In this document: in pieces, positions 53,992 through 63,217 of the stretch
How positions within the stretch are numbered: the stretch's first letter is position 1
Layout: every line of letters starts with the position of its first letter
Notes under the pieces: model-generated
Seen by the model: only the letters and a program-made list of their open reading frames with translations
What the model was told of the DNA's origin: nothing
Databases searched by the model: none
Translations under genes and position numbers: made by a program
NCBI RefSeq assembly: GCF_020911925.1
Contig: NZ_CP087134.1
Location: 1,550,001-1,614,000, forward strand
Source of the DNA: Flavobacterium cupriresistens
GTDB lineage: Bacteria; Bacteroidota; Bacteroidia; Flavobacteriales; Flavobacteriaceae
Reading direction: 5' to 3'
Length of the DNA: 64,000 nucleotides

Positions 53992-56496
53992 ATGATGAAA
54001 AAAATAATTCTATTTAGCCTGTTTTTTGTATTTGCATTTGTGAATATCGCTACTGCACAAACTAAAGTGAGCGGAATTGTTTTAGACAAATCTAATCAGC
54101 CAATTCCGTTTGCCAATGTTGTTTTTAAAGGCTCAAGTACAGGAATTGTTTCTAATGAAGATGGACGTTTTTATCTGGAATCCCCTAATACCTATACGAT
54201 TTTGCTAGTGAGCTCGGCAGGATTTTCTGATAAAGAAATTACGTTAGAGAAAGCGGTAAACTATGATTTTAAGATTGTTTTAAGTGAAGCGGAAGCGCTT
54301 AATGAAGTTGTTATTTTTACAGGAAAAACATCCAAAAAGAACAATCCGGCATTGGATATTTTGAGGAAAATCTGGGAACGAAAACGTAAAAACGGTTTGT
54401 ACCAGTTCAATCAATATCAAATGCAGAAGTACGAAAAAGTCGAATTCGATATGAATACGATTGACAGTGCTTTCATGAAAAACAAACTCTTTAAAGGAAT
54501 GGAGTTTGTATTCAAACACGTTGATACCTCTGAAGTTACGGGAAAAACCTATCTGCCTATTTTTATAAGCGAATCGGTGTACGATGTTTACGGGGACAAC
54601 AAAATTAAGAAAATAAAAGAAAATATTACCGGAAACAAAACGTCAGGATTTAATGGTAATCAGCAAATTCAGGCTTTTGTAAAGGATCTTTATTCTGATT
54701 ACAATATTTACGATAACCATCTGAAATTCTTTGATAAGAGCTTTACGAGTCCACTTTCAAGAACAGGAATTGATGTGTATAACTATGTATTGAAAGACAG
54801 TACTTATATCGATAAAAAATGGTGTTACAACATTGTTTTTTATCCAAGACGTAAAAATGAACTGACTTTTAAAGGAGATTTTTGGGTAAATGACACCACT
54901 TTTGCCATCAAAAAAATAAATATGGCCGTTACCAAAAGCGCCAATATTAACTGGGTAAAAGACATTTATATCGAACAGGAATTTGATGTGCAAAATGACT
55001 CCGTTTTTCTGTTAACCCGTGACTATATGATGTCTGATTTTGCTTTGAATAAAAAAGAGAAATCAAAAGGAGTTTATGGTAAACGAACCACATTGTTCAG
55101 GAATCATAAATTTAATATTCCCAAGCCCGATAAATTTTATAAAGAAGAAGTCAATTTTATAGACAACGTGGTTTATGACCGACCACCTGAATTTTGGGAA
55201 GAAAATCGTTTTGAAAAACTAAATAAAGACGAAGCCGGTATTTATAAAATGCTTGACACGTTGCAAACAGTTAAAAAATTCAAGCAACTTTATAGTTTAG
55301 TTTCGATATTAGGAAGCGGTTATGTCGAGTTTAAAAATTTCGATTACGGACCTATTTTTTCCACATTTGGGTACAATGAAGTCGAAGGTTTGCGTTTGCG
55401 TGTAGGAGGTCGTACCTATTTTGGGCCAAACGATCCTTGGCGTATACAGGCTTACACGGCGTATGGTTTTGATGACAATAAATTTAAATATGGTGTTTCC
55501 GGAAAATGGATGGTGGATAAGAAAAACCGAATCATTATTTCTGGAGGGAACAGGCGGGACATCGAGCAGATTGGTGCCAGTTTAACTACAACCAATGACA
55601 TTTTAGGAAGAAGTTTTGCGTCCTCAGCTTTGTTTACAACAGGCAGTAACGGAAAATTAACGAATATCAATTTAAGCAATGTTTCCTTCGAAATGGAACC
55701 ATTAAAAAATTTCGTTTTCCAGGCCGGTGTTTCGTATCGAACATTAGAATCGGCTTCGCCAACGTTTAGTTTAGATTATTATACGACTTTGCCAACAACT
55801 GCAAATCCTGCCGGAGTTGTAGCAAGTGCGGTAAAACAATTCGAAGCAAACATTCAATTCGAATTTATGCCAAATCGCAAAACGATTGGTTTTGGTGTAG
55901 AACGAAAACTTGTTGATAGCCCTTTTAGTCATTTCTTTGTTAATTTCAGTTATGGACTTAAAGGTGTTTTAGACAGTGATTTTGCCTACGAAAAAATTCA
56001 ATTATTCTACAAGCAACCCATTATTATCGGACCTTTAGGAAGATCAAATATTATTCTTGAAACCGGGAAAACTTTCGGAACTATTCCGTTGGGGTTAATG
56101 AGTGTAATACCGGGGAATCAAACTTATTTTACAATAGAGAATACCTTTAGTAACTTGAATTTCTATGAATTCATAACGGATCAGTATACTACTTTACAAT
56201 GGAATCATGATTTTGGTGGAAGATTGTTCTCCAGAGTTCCTTTTATGAGGAAATTAAACTGGAGAGAGTTTGTAGGGATAAAAGCCGTTCACGGTACTAT
56301 ATCTAATGCCAACCGAGCTATAAATGCCTCACAACAGCCTTATAATGCACCTGAAAATGTGTATTGGGAGTACAATGCCGGTATTGGAAATATATTCAAA
56401 GTATTCCGAATTGATTTCTCTTGGAGAGGAAGTTACTTAAATACACCCGATGCAAATAAATTTGCAGTAAAAGGATCGTTCGGCTTTTATTTTTAG
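53992..56496 (+). CDS. DUF5686 outer-membrane protein with carboxypeptidase-regulatory-like domain
   Basis: This 834-residue protein has a signal peptide (KIILFSLFFVFAFVNIATAQ) and a CarboxypepD_reg-like beta-sandwich at about residues 24-105 (VSGIVLDKSNQPIPFANVVF). The rest is a DUF5686 region, beginning with TGKTSKKNNPALDILRKIWE and ending in beta-barrel strands with a C-terminal FGFYF. It looks like a surface beta-barrel without TonB plug. Function unknown. Two adjacent ATG codons (53992, 53995) are possible starts. Confidence 0.9.
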   Translation: MMKKIILFSLFFVFAFVNIATAQTKVSGIVLDKSNQPIPFANVVFKGSSTGIVSNEDGRFYLESPNTYTILLVSSAGFSDKEITLEKAVNYDFKIVLSEAEALNEVVIFTGKTSKKNNPALDILRKIWERKRKNGLYQFNQYQMQKYEKVEFDMNTIDSAFMKNKLFKGMEFVFKHVDTSEVTGKTYLPIFISESVYDVYGDNKIKKIKENITGNKTSGFNGNQQIQAFVKDLYSDYNIYDNHLKFFDKSFTSPLSRTGIDVYNYVLKDSTYIDKKWCYNIVFYPRRKNELTFKGDFWVNDTTFAIKKINMAVTKSANINWVKDIYIEQEFDVQNDSVFLLTRDYMMSDFALNKKEKSKGVYGKRTTLFRNHKFNIPKPDKFYKEEVNFIDNVVYDRPPEFWEENRFEKLNKDEAGIYKMLDTLQTVKKFKQLYSLVSILGSGYVEFKNFDYGPIFSTFGYNEVEGLRLRVGGRTYFGPNDPWRIQAYTAYGFDDNKFKYGVSGKWMVDKKNRIIISGGNRRDIEQIGASLTTTNDILGRSFASSALFTTGSNGKLTNINLSNVSFEMEPLKNFVFQAGVSYRTLESASPTFSLDYYTTLPTTANPAGVVASAVKQFEANIQFEFMPNRKTIGFGVERKLVDSPFSHFFVNFSYGLKGVLDSDFAYEKIQLFYKQPIIIGPLGRSNIILETGKTFGTIPLGLMSVIPGNQTYFTIENTFSNLNFYEFITDQYTTLQWNHDFGGRLFSRVPFMRKLNWREFVGIKAVHGTISNANRAINASQQPYNAPENVYWEYNAGIGNIFKVFRIDFSWRGSYLNTPDANKFAVKGSFGFYF

Positions 56497-56509
56497 TAAA
56501 AGGTAAATA

Positions 56510-56517
56510 TATTTTTG
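56510..56517 (+). promoter_or_regulatory. Candidate -7 box (TATTTTTG) for the acyltransferase gene
   Basis: Exact TAnnTTTG, 14 bases before the ATG at 56532. Confidence 0.35.
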
Positions 56518-56531
56518 TTAATTTAGTTTCT

Positions 56532-57584
56532 ATGAGTGCAACCGTAGAAACTAGTAATTTAAATTGGACAACTAATCTTAGGGTTTTAGCCACTATTAGC
56601 GTAATCTTTGTTCATGTAGCGTGTGATATCCTTTATAAATATGGGAATATCTCCAATTTTGTTTGGTGGACAGGAAATGTGTATGACAGCATAGTTCGTT
56701 TTTGTGTACCGATTTTCCTGATGCTTACCGGAGCGTTAATGCTCAACAAAAAATACGAATTAGGTGATTTTCTGAAAAAGAAGTTCTCCAGAATAATTTT
56801 GCCTTTTCTCTTTTGGAGTTTTTTTTATGTGCTGTTGGCTTTGCGTGACGCCTCTTTAGTGCATCCTGAGATGTCATTATTAGAAGGGAGTAAACTGGCT
56901 CTTAATCTGATTGCGACAGGAAGTTCCTTTCATTTATGGTATATTTACATGATTATTGGGATCTATCTTTTTATGCCAATTCTAAGTAAATGGGTTCAGA
57001 ATGCCAATGAAAAAGAGATACTTTACTTTATAGCGATCTGGGTTTTTACTTTATTTCTAAATCAGCCTATTTTTCGTGAATTTCGGATTAATGTTGATTT
57101 TACCTATTTTGCGGGTTTTTTGGGTTATCTGATCTTAGGGTATTATTTGTCAATTAAGTCATTTAAATATGATGTAAAAACACTCAAGCAAATTTCTTTA
57201 CTGTTGTTTTTCTTAGGTATAATCGTTACGATTTTTGGCACCTATTTTTTATCAGTTGCAGAGAATCGTTTTAATGAATATTTTTATGGAGGGCTGACTT
57301 TTAATATTGTAATTGTTTCTGCGGGATTGTTTATTTACTTTAAAAATTCAAAAATTTCAAATCCTGTCCTTGTTCAGATAATCAATTTTATAAATACCTA
57401 TAGTTATGGGATTTATTTGGTTCATATTTTAGTTCTTCGATTTTTGGTGTCTTTGGGTATTGACTATGACTTTATAAATCCTGTTTTGGCAATTCCAATT
57501 ACTAGTGCTTTATGTTTGTCTATTTCAGCATTAATTATCTATTGTGTAAATAAACTGCCTTATGGAAAGTATATTTCAGGATAA
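56532..57584 (+). CDS. Acyltransferase-3 family membrane protein
   Basis: This 350-residue inner-membrane protein has about ten helices. The family's early NLRVLATISVIFVHVACDI contains the conserved histidine, followed by VRFCVPIFLMLTGALML and a SFHLWYIYMIIGIYLFMPIL element. Such proteins O-acetylate surface polysaccharides or other envelope molecules. The neighbours do not reveal the target; no glycan gene cluster is nearby. Confidence 0.92.
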   Translation: MSATVETSNLNWTTNLRVLATISVIFVHVACDILYKYGNISNFVWWTGNVYDSIVRFCVPIFLMLTGALMLNKKYELGDFLKKKFSRIILPFLFWSFFYVLLALRDASLVHPEMSLLEGSKLALNLIATGSSFHLWYIYMIIGIYLFMPILSKWVQNANEKEILYFIAIWVFTLFLNQPIFREFRINVDFTYFAGFLGYLILGYYLSIKSFKYDVKTLKQISLLLFFLGIIVTIFGTYFLSVAENRFNEYFYGGLTFNIVIVSAGLFIYFKNSKISNPVLVQIINFINTYSYGIYLVHILVLRFLVSLGIDYDFINPVLAIPITSALCLSISALIIYCVNKLPYGKYISG

Positions 57585-57672
57585 TTGAAAATAGAAAAAA
57601 ATGCAGGATAATAAGACCGTTTGGAATTTGATGACCCGATGTTTTCGCATGGAATAAATCCATAATTTTAGT

Positions 57673-57680
57673 TAATTTTG
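57673..57680 (+). promoter_or_regulatory. Candidate -7 box (TAATTTTG) for the DNA glycosylase gene
   Basis: Exact TAnnTTTG. It covers the alternative TTG start at 57678, so the ATG at 57702, 21 bases downstream, is the better start. Confidence 0.45.
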
Positions 57681-57701
57681 GAAGACGCTAAAATCCATCT
57701 T

Positions 57702-58301
57702 ATGCAAGAAGCCATCGATTTCCTCTCCGGTAAAAATCCAATATTTCAGGAAATAATTGATAAATACGGATTGCCCCCAATTCCAAAACGTCCACAAGGT
57801 TTTGAAACATTAGTATTGCTCATACTCGAGCAGCAGGTTTCTATAGATTCGGCAAAAGCCACATTCTTGAAAATAAAAGCCTATACCATTTGTAATCCTG
57901 AAACAATGGCTGTTTTGTCTGACGAAGAGTTTAGAGCTCTTGGGGTGAGTCGTCAAAAAACACTGTATATCAAAATTTTAGCAGAAGCTGTTTTAAGCAG
58001 AGAATTAGACATTGAAAGTTTAGCGATAAAACCGGCGCAACAAGTACGTGAGGAACTCATAAGGCTAAAAGGAATCGGAAACTGGACTATTGATATCTAT
58101 CTGATGTTTTGTTTGCAGGAGCCCGATTTAATTCCGCTTGGAGATATCGCAGTGGTAAATACCATCAAAGAATTGTTGGATATTCACGATAAACAGGAAA
58201 TGGAAATTCATGCCCGACAATGGAGTCCTTACCGGTCTTATGCGACCTATTTGCTCTGGCATTATTACTTAAATAAGCGAAATAGAAAAATTACCTATTA
58301 A
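57702..58301 (+). CDS. HhH-GPD DNA glycosylase (3-methyladenine type)
   Basis: This 199-residue base-excision repair protein has the helix-hairpin-helix and catalytic aspartate in LIRLKGIGNWTIDIYLMF. The substrate-side helices carry LVLLILEQQVSIDSAKATF. It resembles AlkA-type enzymes that remove alkylated purines, without the N-terminal extra domain of E. coli AlkA. WSPYRSYATYLLWHYY at the end is also family-typical. Confidence 0.92.
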   Translation: MQEAIDFLSGKNPIFQEIIDKYGLPPIPKRPQGFETLVLLILEQQVSIDSAKATFLKIKAYTICNPETMAVLSDEEFRALGVSRQKTLYIKILAEAVLSRELDIESLAIKPAQQVREELIRLKGIGNWTIDIYLMFCLQEPDLIPLGDIAVVNTIKELLDIHDKQEMEIHARQWSPYRSYATYLLWHYYLNKRNRKITY

Positions 58302-58349
58302 ATGCTTGTTTTTTAAAAGATAATGCAGATAATTTAAGCGGTTTTTTTA

Positions 58350-58379
58350 TTGTAAACATAGATTCTTTAGTTACTTTTG
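58350..58379 (+). promoter_or_regulatory. Promoter TTG-N19-TACTTTTG for ppa
   Basis: TTG at 58350-58352, a 19-base spacer and TACTTTTG at 58372-58379 fit the Bacteroidota consensus exactly. The box ends 33 bases before the ppa ATG. This is the best promoter in the window. Confidence 0.65.
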
Positions 58380-58412
58380 CAACCGAAATTATAGAATTAA
58401 TAAAAAACAAAA

Positions 58413-58943
58413 ATGACCGCAGACAAACTAACAACTTTCGATGTATTAATCGAAATACCAAGAGGAAGCAGAAATAAATATGAGTACGATTTTGAAATTA
58501 AAAGAATGCGTTTCGACAGAATGTTATTCTCTTCAATGATGTACCCGGCTGATTACGGATTTATTCCGGAAACTTTAGCACTTGACGGTGACCCTCTTGA
58601 CGTATTGGTTTTGGTAACTGAACCAACTTTCCCAGGATGTGTTATGGAAGTAAAACCAATCGGTGTTTTCCATATGGCAGACGATAAAGGACCAGACGAG
58701 AAAATTATTTGTGTACCTGTTTCAGATCCAATCTGGAATTCATTAACAGACTTGTCAGACATAAACCCACACTTAGTAAAAGAAATCGAGCATTTCTTCC
58801 AGGTTTACAAAGATCTTGAAAACAAAAAGGTTGATGTTGAAGGATGGGGAGACGTAAACGAAGCATTTGCTATTATTGCAGAGTGCACAAAACGTTTTGA
58901 TGATATCGAAAATAAACCAGAGGGATTGTTTAGTATTAAATAA
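58413..58943 (+). CDS. ppa: Soluble inorganic pyrophosphatase (family I)
   Basis: This 176-residue cytoplasmic enzyme hydrolyses pyrophosphate to phosphate. Signatures are IEIPRGSRNKYEYD, YPADYGFIPETLALDGDPLDVLVL with the metal-binding aspartates, and VKEIEHFFQVYKDLE followed by VEGWG. It is separated by a terminator from a membrane pyrophosphatase gene 113 bases downstream, so the cell can both waste and harvest pyrophosphate energy from one locus. Confidence 0.97.
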   Translation: MTADKLTTFDVLIEIPRGSRNKYEYDFEIKRMRFDRMLFSSMMYPADYGFIPETLALDGDPLDVLVLVTEPTFPGCVMEVKPIGVFHMADDKGPDEKIICVPVSDPIWNSLTDLSDINPHLVKEIEHFFQVYKDLENKKVDVEGWGDVNEAFAIIAECTKRFDDIENKPEGLFSIK

Positions 58944-58967
58944 TTTTAACCTTTGTATTTTATAAAA

Positions 58968-58999
58968 AAAGCAATACTCCGTCAGGAGTATTGCTTTTT
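58968..58999 (+). terminator. Intrinsic terminator after ppa
   Basis: AAAGCAATACTCC/GGAGTATTGCTTT perfect stem with a four-base loop, then T residues. Confidence 0.85.
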
Positions 59000-59056
59000 T
59001 GTTTAAATTCGTTTTGCTAGTTTGTTGACTATTAACCAAAAAACCATTACAATATT

Positions 59057-61615
59057 ATGAATGCATTTATGATTTACCTGCCAATTGTCATGGCAGTTTT
59101 AGGATTACTTTTCATGGGAATAAAAAGGAGTTGGGTTTTAAAACAAGATGCCGGCGACGGCAAAATGAAAGAGATTTCAGATCACATTTATGAAGGGGCG
59201 CTTGCTTTCTTAAAAGCAGAATACCGATTATTGACAATTTTTGTGATTATTGCAAGTGTTGCATTGGCAGGAATTACCTTTATTCCGGGAGTTAAAACAC
59301 ATTTATTAATTGTAGTTGCCTTTATTTTTGGAGCACTCTTCTCTGCTTACGCTGGTAATATAGGGATGAAGATCGCTACTAAAACTAACGTTAGAACCAC
59401 TCAGGCTGCCCGTACAAGTTTACCGCAAGCTTTAAAAGTTTCTTTTGGAGGAGGAACGGTAATGGGACTGGGTGTTGCCGGTTTGGCAGTTTTAGGTTTA
59501 ACCACCTTTTTTATAATTTTCTTTACGCTGTTTTCCGATGGAGTTTGGAAAGATACAGAAACGATGACCGTTGTTTTGGAAACATTGGCCGGATTTTCAT
59601 TAGGAGCAGAATCAATCGCATTGTTTGCCCGAGTTGGTGGTGGAATTTACACGAAAGCAGCCGATGTTGGTGCTGATTTAGTGGGTAAAGTAGAAGCCGG
59701 AATTCCGGAAGATGATCCTCGTAATCCGGCTACAATTGCAGATAACGTAGGAGATAATGTAGGTGATGTTGCCGGTATGGGAGCCGATTTATTCGGATCT
59801 TATGTCGCAACCGTATTAGCCGCAATGGTTTTAGGAAACTATGTGATTAAAGATATGGGTGGAAATATTCAGGACGCCTTTGGCGGAATAGGCCCAATTT
59901 TATTGCCAATGACAATTGCCGGTTTCGGAATTTTATTCTCGATTATCGGAACAACATTGGTAAAAATCTCAGATGATAATGCAAAAGAAGCACAAGTGCA
60001 AAAAGCATTAAATATAGGAAACTGGGTTTCGATTGTTTTAACGGCGATTGCCTGTTTCTTTTTGGTAAAACACATGTTACCTGAAGTAATGACAATGGAA
60101 TTCTTTGGAGAAGGAGCACAACAGATTTCTTCAATGAGAGTTTTTTATGCTACTTTGGTTGGATTAGTGGTTGGTGGAGCCATTTCATCCGTTACAGAAT
60201 ATTATACAGGATTAGGTACAAAACCGGTTTTGGCAATTGTGCAAAAATCATCAACAGGAGCAGGAACCAATGTTATTGCAGGTTTGGCAACGGGAATGAT
60301 TTCGACTTTTCCAACCGTATTATTATTCGCAGCCGCCATTTGGATTTCCTATGCATTAGCAGGGTTTTACGGAGTAGCCTTAGCAGCATCAGCAATGATG
60401 GCCACTACAGCAATGCAGTTGGCAATTGATGCTTTTGGTCCAATCTCTGACAATGCCGGAGGAATCGCAGAAATGAGCGAATTACCAAAAGAAGTTCGTA
60501 CCAGAACAGATATTTTAGATTCAGTAGGAAATACAACTGCTGCAACCGGAAAAGGATTTGCGATTGCTTCAGCCGCCTTGACTTCATTGGCTTTGTTTGC
60601 GGCTTATGTGACTTTCACAGGAATTGACGGAATCAATATATTTAAAGCACCCGTTTTAGCAATGTTATTTGTGGGAGGAATGATTCCGGTAGTGTTCTCG
60701 GCTTTAGCGATGAATTCGGTAGGAAAAGCAGCAATGGACATGGTTTACGAAGTACGTCGTCAGTTTAAGGAAATTCCTGGAATTATGGAAGGAACCGGAA
60801 AACCGGAATACGGAAAATGTGTTGAAATCTCTACTAAAGCAGCTTTACGCGAAATGATGTTGCCTGGAATTTTAACGATTGGTTTCCCTATTGCAATTGT
60901 GTTGTTGGGAAAATTGGTTTATGCCGATAACAATCAGTTAATCGCAGAAATGCTTGGAGGATATATGGCTGGAGTAACTGTTTCAGGTGTACTTTGGGCT
61001 GTTTTTCAAAATAATGCAGGAGGTGCCTGGGATAACGCTAAAAAATCTTTTGAAGCCGGAGTTATGATTAATGGTGAAATGACTTATAAAGGATCCGATG
61101 CACACAAAGCAGCGGTAACCGGAGATACAGTTGGAGATCCGTTTAAAGATACTTCAGGTCCATCAATGAATATTTTAATTAAACTGACTTGTTTGATTGG
61201 TTTGGTAATTGCACCAATCTTAGGGGAAGGACACGGTACAGATACAGCCGGAATGGCTGCTTCCTGTTGCAAAAAAACGGAAATACATGCAGGACATTCG
61301 AAATGTGGTGATGAATCTTTAATGGCAGGAATGACCAAAGAAGAATGTGTTAAAATGTGTAAAGAAAAAGGCTGTACGCCGGAAGAGACTGCAAAATGTC
61401 TGGCTAATTTTGATGCAAACGGAAAATATGTACATCAAAAAACAGATTGTTTTGATACAAGTAAATATGAGAAAAAACGTCTTGAGGTTAATTTATCTAC
61501 CGTAGATGGTGTTACAAAAGGAACAGTTACTAAAACGGAAAACGGAAAAACAACTACAGAAGTTTTTGAAGGAACAGAAGAAGAAGTTAAAGCAAAAATT
61601 GAAGCAGCAAAATAA
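59057..61615 (+). CDS. hppA: K+-dependent membrane pyrophosphatase with Cys-rich C-terminal tail
   Basis: This 852-residue ion-pumping pyrophosphatase has about 16 helices. The active site is seen in [38 protein letters not shown] and the C-terminal [23 protein letters not shown] has alanine at residue 495 and glycine at 498, the signature of the K+-dependent class, which usually pumps Na+ (or Na+ and H+). After the last helix near residue 723 comes an extra tail of about 125 residues with eight cysteines. The tail should face the periplasm, because M-PPases have external C-termini. Confidence 0.95.
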   Translation: MNAFMIYLPIVMAVLGLLFMGIKRSWVLKQDAGDGKMKEISDHIYEGALAFLKAEYRLLTIFVIIASVALAGITFIPGVKTHLLIVVAFIFGALFSAYAGNIGMKIATKTNVRTTQAARTSLPQALKVSFGGGTVMGLGVAGLAVLGLTTFFIIFFTLFSDGVWKDTETMTVVLETLAGFSLGAESIALFARVGGGIYTKAADVGADLVGKVEAGIPEDDPRNPATIADNVGDNVGDVAGMGADLFGSYVATVLAAMVLGNYVIKDMGGNIQDAFGGIGPILLPMTIAGFGILFSIIGTTLVKISDDNAKEAQVQKALNIGNWVSIVLTAIACFFLVKHMLPEVMTMEFFGEGAQQISSMRVFYATLVGLVVGGAISSVTEYYTGLGTKPVLAIVQKSSTGAGTNVIAGLATGMISTFPTVLLFAAAIWISYALAGFYGVALAASAMMATTAMQLAIDAFGPISDNAGGIAEMSELPKEVRTRTDILDSVGNTTAATGKGFAIASAALTSLALFAAYVTFTGIDGINIFKAPVLAMLFVGGMIPVVFSALAMNSVGKAAMDMVYEVRRQFKEIPGIMEGTGKPEYGKCVEISTKAALREMMLPGILTIGFPIAIVLLGKLVYADNNQLIAEMLGGYMAGVTVSGVLWAVFQNNAGGAWDNAKKSFEAGVMINGEMTYKGSDAHKAAVTGDTVGDPFKDTSGPSMNILIKLTCLIGLVIAPILGEGHGTDTAGMAASCCKKTEIHAGHSKCGDESLMAGMTKEECVKMCKEKGCTPEETAKCLANFDANGKYVHQKTDCFDTSKYEKKRLEVNLSTVDGVTKGTVTKTENGKTTTEVFEGTEEEVKAKIEAAK

Positions 61616-61637
61616 AAGTGCTGTGGCATAAAAATAA

Positions 61638-61669
61638 AAATGCCTCTGGATTTCCAGAGGCATTTTTTA
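61638..61669. terminator. Bidirectional terminator between hppA and higA
   Basis: AAATGCCTCTGGA/TCCAGAGGCATTT stem with a short loop and T run. It reaches into the last codon of higA on the other strand. Confidence 0.8.
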
Positions 61670-62035
61670 TTGATTTAAGGCGTATTCTTTAATTAAAGTT
61701 GAGGCAGGGATGTGAAGGGCCTCGTTTAAAATTCTAATTTGTTTTATGGTCAAAGCTCTTTTGCGCTTAAAGATTTCAGATACTCTGGAGCGACTATTTA
61801 AGATAACTCCTAAATCTGCGTCTGTAAGACCATTTTGCTCCATCATAAATTTTATGGCTTCAATTGGATCAGGTTCAGGAATTTGATAATGTATTTGTTC
61901 ATATTTTTCTATAAGTGTTACCAAAATATCTAATTCATCACCTTCACTGGTATTTGGTTTAGCGTTGAAAAGAGTATTTACCCTTTCAAGTGCTAAGTCA
62001 TAATCTTTTTCTGTTTTTATAGGTTTTATTTCCAT
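61667..62035 (-). CDS. higA: HigA-type antitoxin (helix-turn-helix)
   Basis: This 122-residue protein has an N-terminal acidic and helical part with DELDILVTLIEKYEQIHY and PEPDPIEAIKFMMEQNGLT. A helix-turn-helix follows (DLGVILNSRSRVSEIFKRKR, ALTIKQIRILNEAL). This is the layout of HigA antitoxins that bind DNA and neutralise a HigB RNase. Only a 3' remnant of the toxin gene precedes it, 4 bases upstream, so it is probably an orphan that persists alone. Confidence 0.88.
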   Translation of the reverse strand: MEIKPIKTEKDYDLALERVNTLFNAKPNTSEGDELDILVTLIEKYEQIHYQIPEPDPIEAIKFMMEQNGLTDADLGVILNSRSRVSEIFKRKRALTIKQIRILNEALHIPASTLIKEYALNQ

Positions 62036-62039
62036 ATTG

Positions 62040-62153
62040 CTATAAGTTTTTAATGTCTTTTAGATTGTTGTATTCATCATGAGTTCCAACAAATAGAATG
62101 TAGACAATTTGAGTATCGTAATTAATTCTCTGTAGCTTCGAAAATTGTTTGGA
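62040..62153 (-). pseudogene. Truncated higB toxin remnant
   Basis: An open segment of 37 codons plus stop on the minus strand ends INYDTQIVYILFVGTHDEYN then LKDIKNL. It matches the C-terminus of HigB toxins, in which the THxEY motif is typical. A stop codon closes the frame upstream at 62154-62156 and the palindromic repeat array begins about 20 bases further on. The N-terminal two thirds of the toxin are missing. It lies 4 bases upstream of higA, the normal higBA spacing. Confidence 0.8.
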
Positions 62154-62174
62154 TTAAGATCAAAACACACTCCG

Positions 62175-62277
62175 TTTGTCATTTCGAGGTACGAGAAATC
62201 ACACACGTAACTCGACAAAGAATGGTCGCTCACTATGCGGAAATCCTGGTGTGATTTCTCGTGCCTCGAAATGGCAA
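62175..62277. repeat. Palindromic repeat unit 1 (GTCATTTCGAGGTACGAGAAATCACAC)
   Basis: The left arm from 62179 and the right arm (GTGTGATTTCTCGTGCCTCGAAATGGC) ending near 62275 pair along about 27 bases with few mismatches. A 45-base centre separates them. Confidence 0.75.
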
Positions 62278-62318
62278 TGAAGAGAAAAAAAGATAGTAAT
62301 AAGAATAGAATACACTCG

Positions 62319-62424
62319 TTTTGTCATTTCGAGGCACGAGAAATCACACAAGTAGCTCAGCAAAGATTAGCGATTTTCTACACGGAATTTCTGGTGCGAT
62401 TTCTCGTACCTCGAAATGACAAAC
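62319..62424. repeat. Palindromic repeat unit 2
   Basis: A second copy of the unit at 62175. The left arm (TTGTCATTTCGAGGCACGAG) starts near 62321 and the right arm (TCTCGTACCTCGAAATGACA) ends near 62421. ACACTCC at 62167 and GGAGTGT at 62428 bracket both units. Confidence 0.75.
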
Positions 62425-62550
62425 ATGGAGTGTTTTTTTTAATAAGCTAAATTTTTACATCCAATTTTTTATTGCTCTACAACTTTTGAACTTGATATCT
62501 TAATCCAATTATTTCAAGTCTCTAAAAATAAGCAATAAGTTGTAAACTAA

Positions 62551-62592
62551 AAATCCCCCTTACTTTTTGAATGAGGAGGATTTATATTCGTT
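62551..62592 (-). terminator. Terminator after the deoxynucleoside kinase
   Basis: AAATCCTCCTCA/TAAGGGGGATTT pair over twelve positions with one mismatch and one wobble; T-rich flank on the minus strand. Confidence 0.65.
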
Positions 62593-62602
62593 TGATTTGC
62601 TG

Positions 62603-63217
62603 TTAAAACAATCCGTTCAATTCGGCATCAATTCGGTTGATGATATTTCCCAGGTCTTCTGGATTATCAACAAAATTGATATTGTCAACATCAATAATTA
62701 ATAATTTTCCTTTTGTGTAGGTCTGAATCCAGGCTTCGTACCTTTCGTTCAGACGGCTTAAATACTCGATCGAAATGGAGTTTTCGTACTCACGTCCGCG
62801 TTTGTGAATTTGTCCGACCAAATTAGGAATAGAACTTCTTAGGTAGATTAATAAATCGGGCGCTTTTACCAACGATTCCATTAATTCGAATAAGGAAGTG
62901 TAGTTTTCAAAATCGCGACTGGTCATTAATCCCATCGAATATAAGTTGGGAGCAAAAATATGAGCATCTTCGTAAATCGTTCTGTCCTGGATGATTTTCT
63001 TACCACTTTCGCGAATTTGCAATACCTGACGAAAGCGACTGTTTAAGAAATAAATCTGTAAATTAAAGGACCAACGTTCCATTTGATGGTAGAAATCATC
63101 TAAATATGGGTTGTCTACCACATCTTCATAATGAGGTTCCCATTTAAAATGTTTGGCCAGTAACTTGGTTAATGTTGTTTTACCAGCGCCTATATTTCCT
63201 GCTATTGCTATGTGCAT
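62603..63217 (-). CDS. Deoxynucleoside kinase (dNK/dGK family)
   Basis: This 204-residue P-loop kinase phosphorylates deoxynucleosides in the salvage pathway. It has the Walker A GNIGAGKTTLTKLL at the N-terminus, the VVDNPYLDDFYH substrate-binding region, the DRTIYEDAHIFA motif (ERS/DRS-like) and the LID-type region KRGREYENSIS. Base preference (A, G or C) cannot be read from sequence. The ATG overlaps the stop of the upstream gene by one base. Confidence 0.93.
   Translation of the reverse strand: MHIAIAGNIGAGKTTLTKLLAKHFKWEPHYEDVVDNPYLDDFYHQMERWSFNLQIYFLNSRFRQVLQIRESGKKIIQDRTIYEDAHIFAPNLYSMGLMTSRDFENYTSLFELMESLVKAPDLLIYLRSSIPNLVGQIHKRGREYENSISIEYLSRLNERYEAWIQTYTKGKLLIIDVDNINFVDNPEDLGNIINRIDAELNGLF

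Noticed and set aside
57678..57701. TTG start for the DNA glycosylase, 24 bases upstream
   Set aside because: The TTG is part of a perfect -7 box (TAATTTTG), so it is probably upstream of the transcript start.
62175..62424. CRISPR array
   Set aside because: There are only two units, each itself a palindrome of about 103 bases with no regular spacers and no cas genes.
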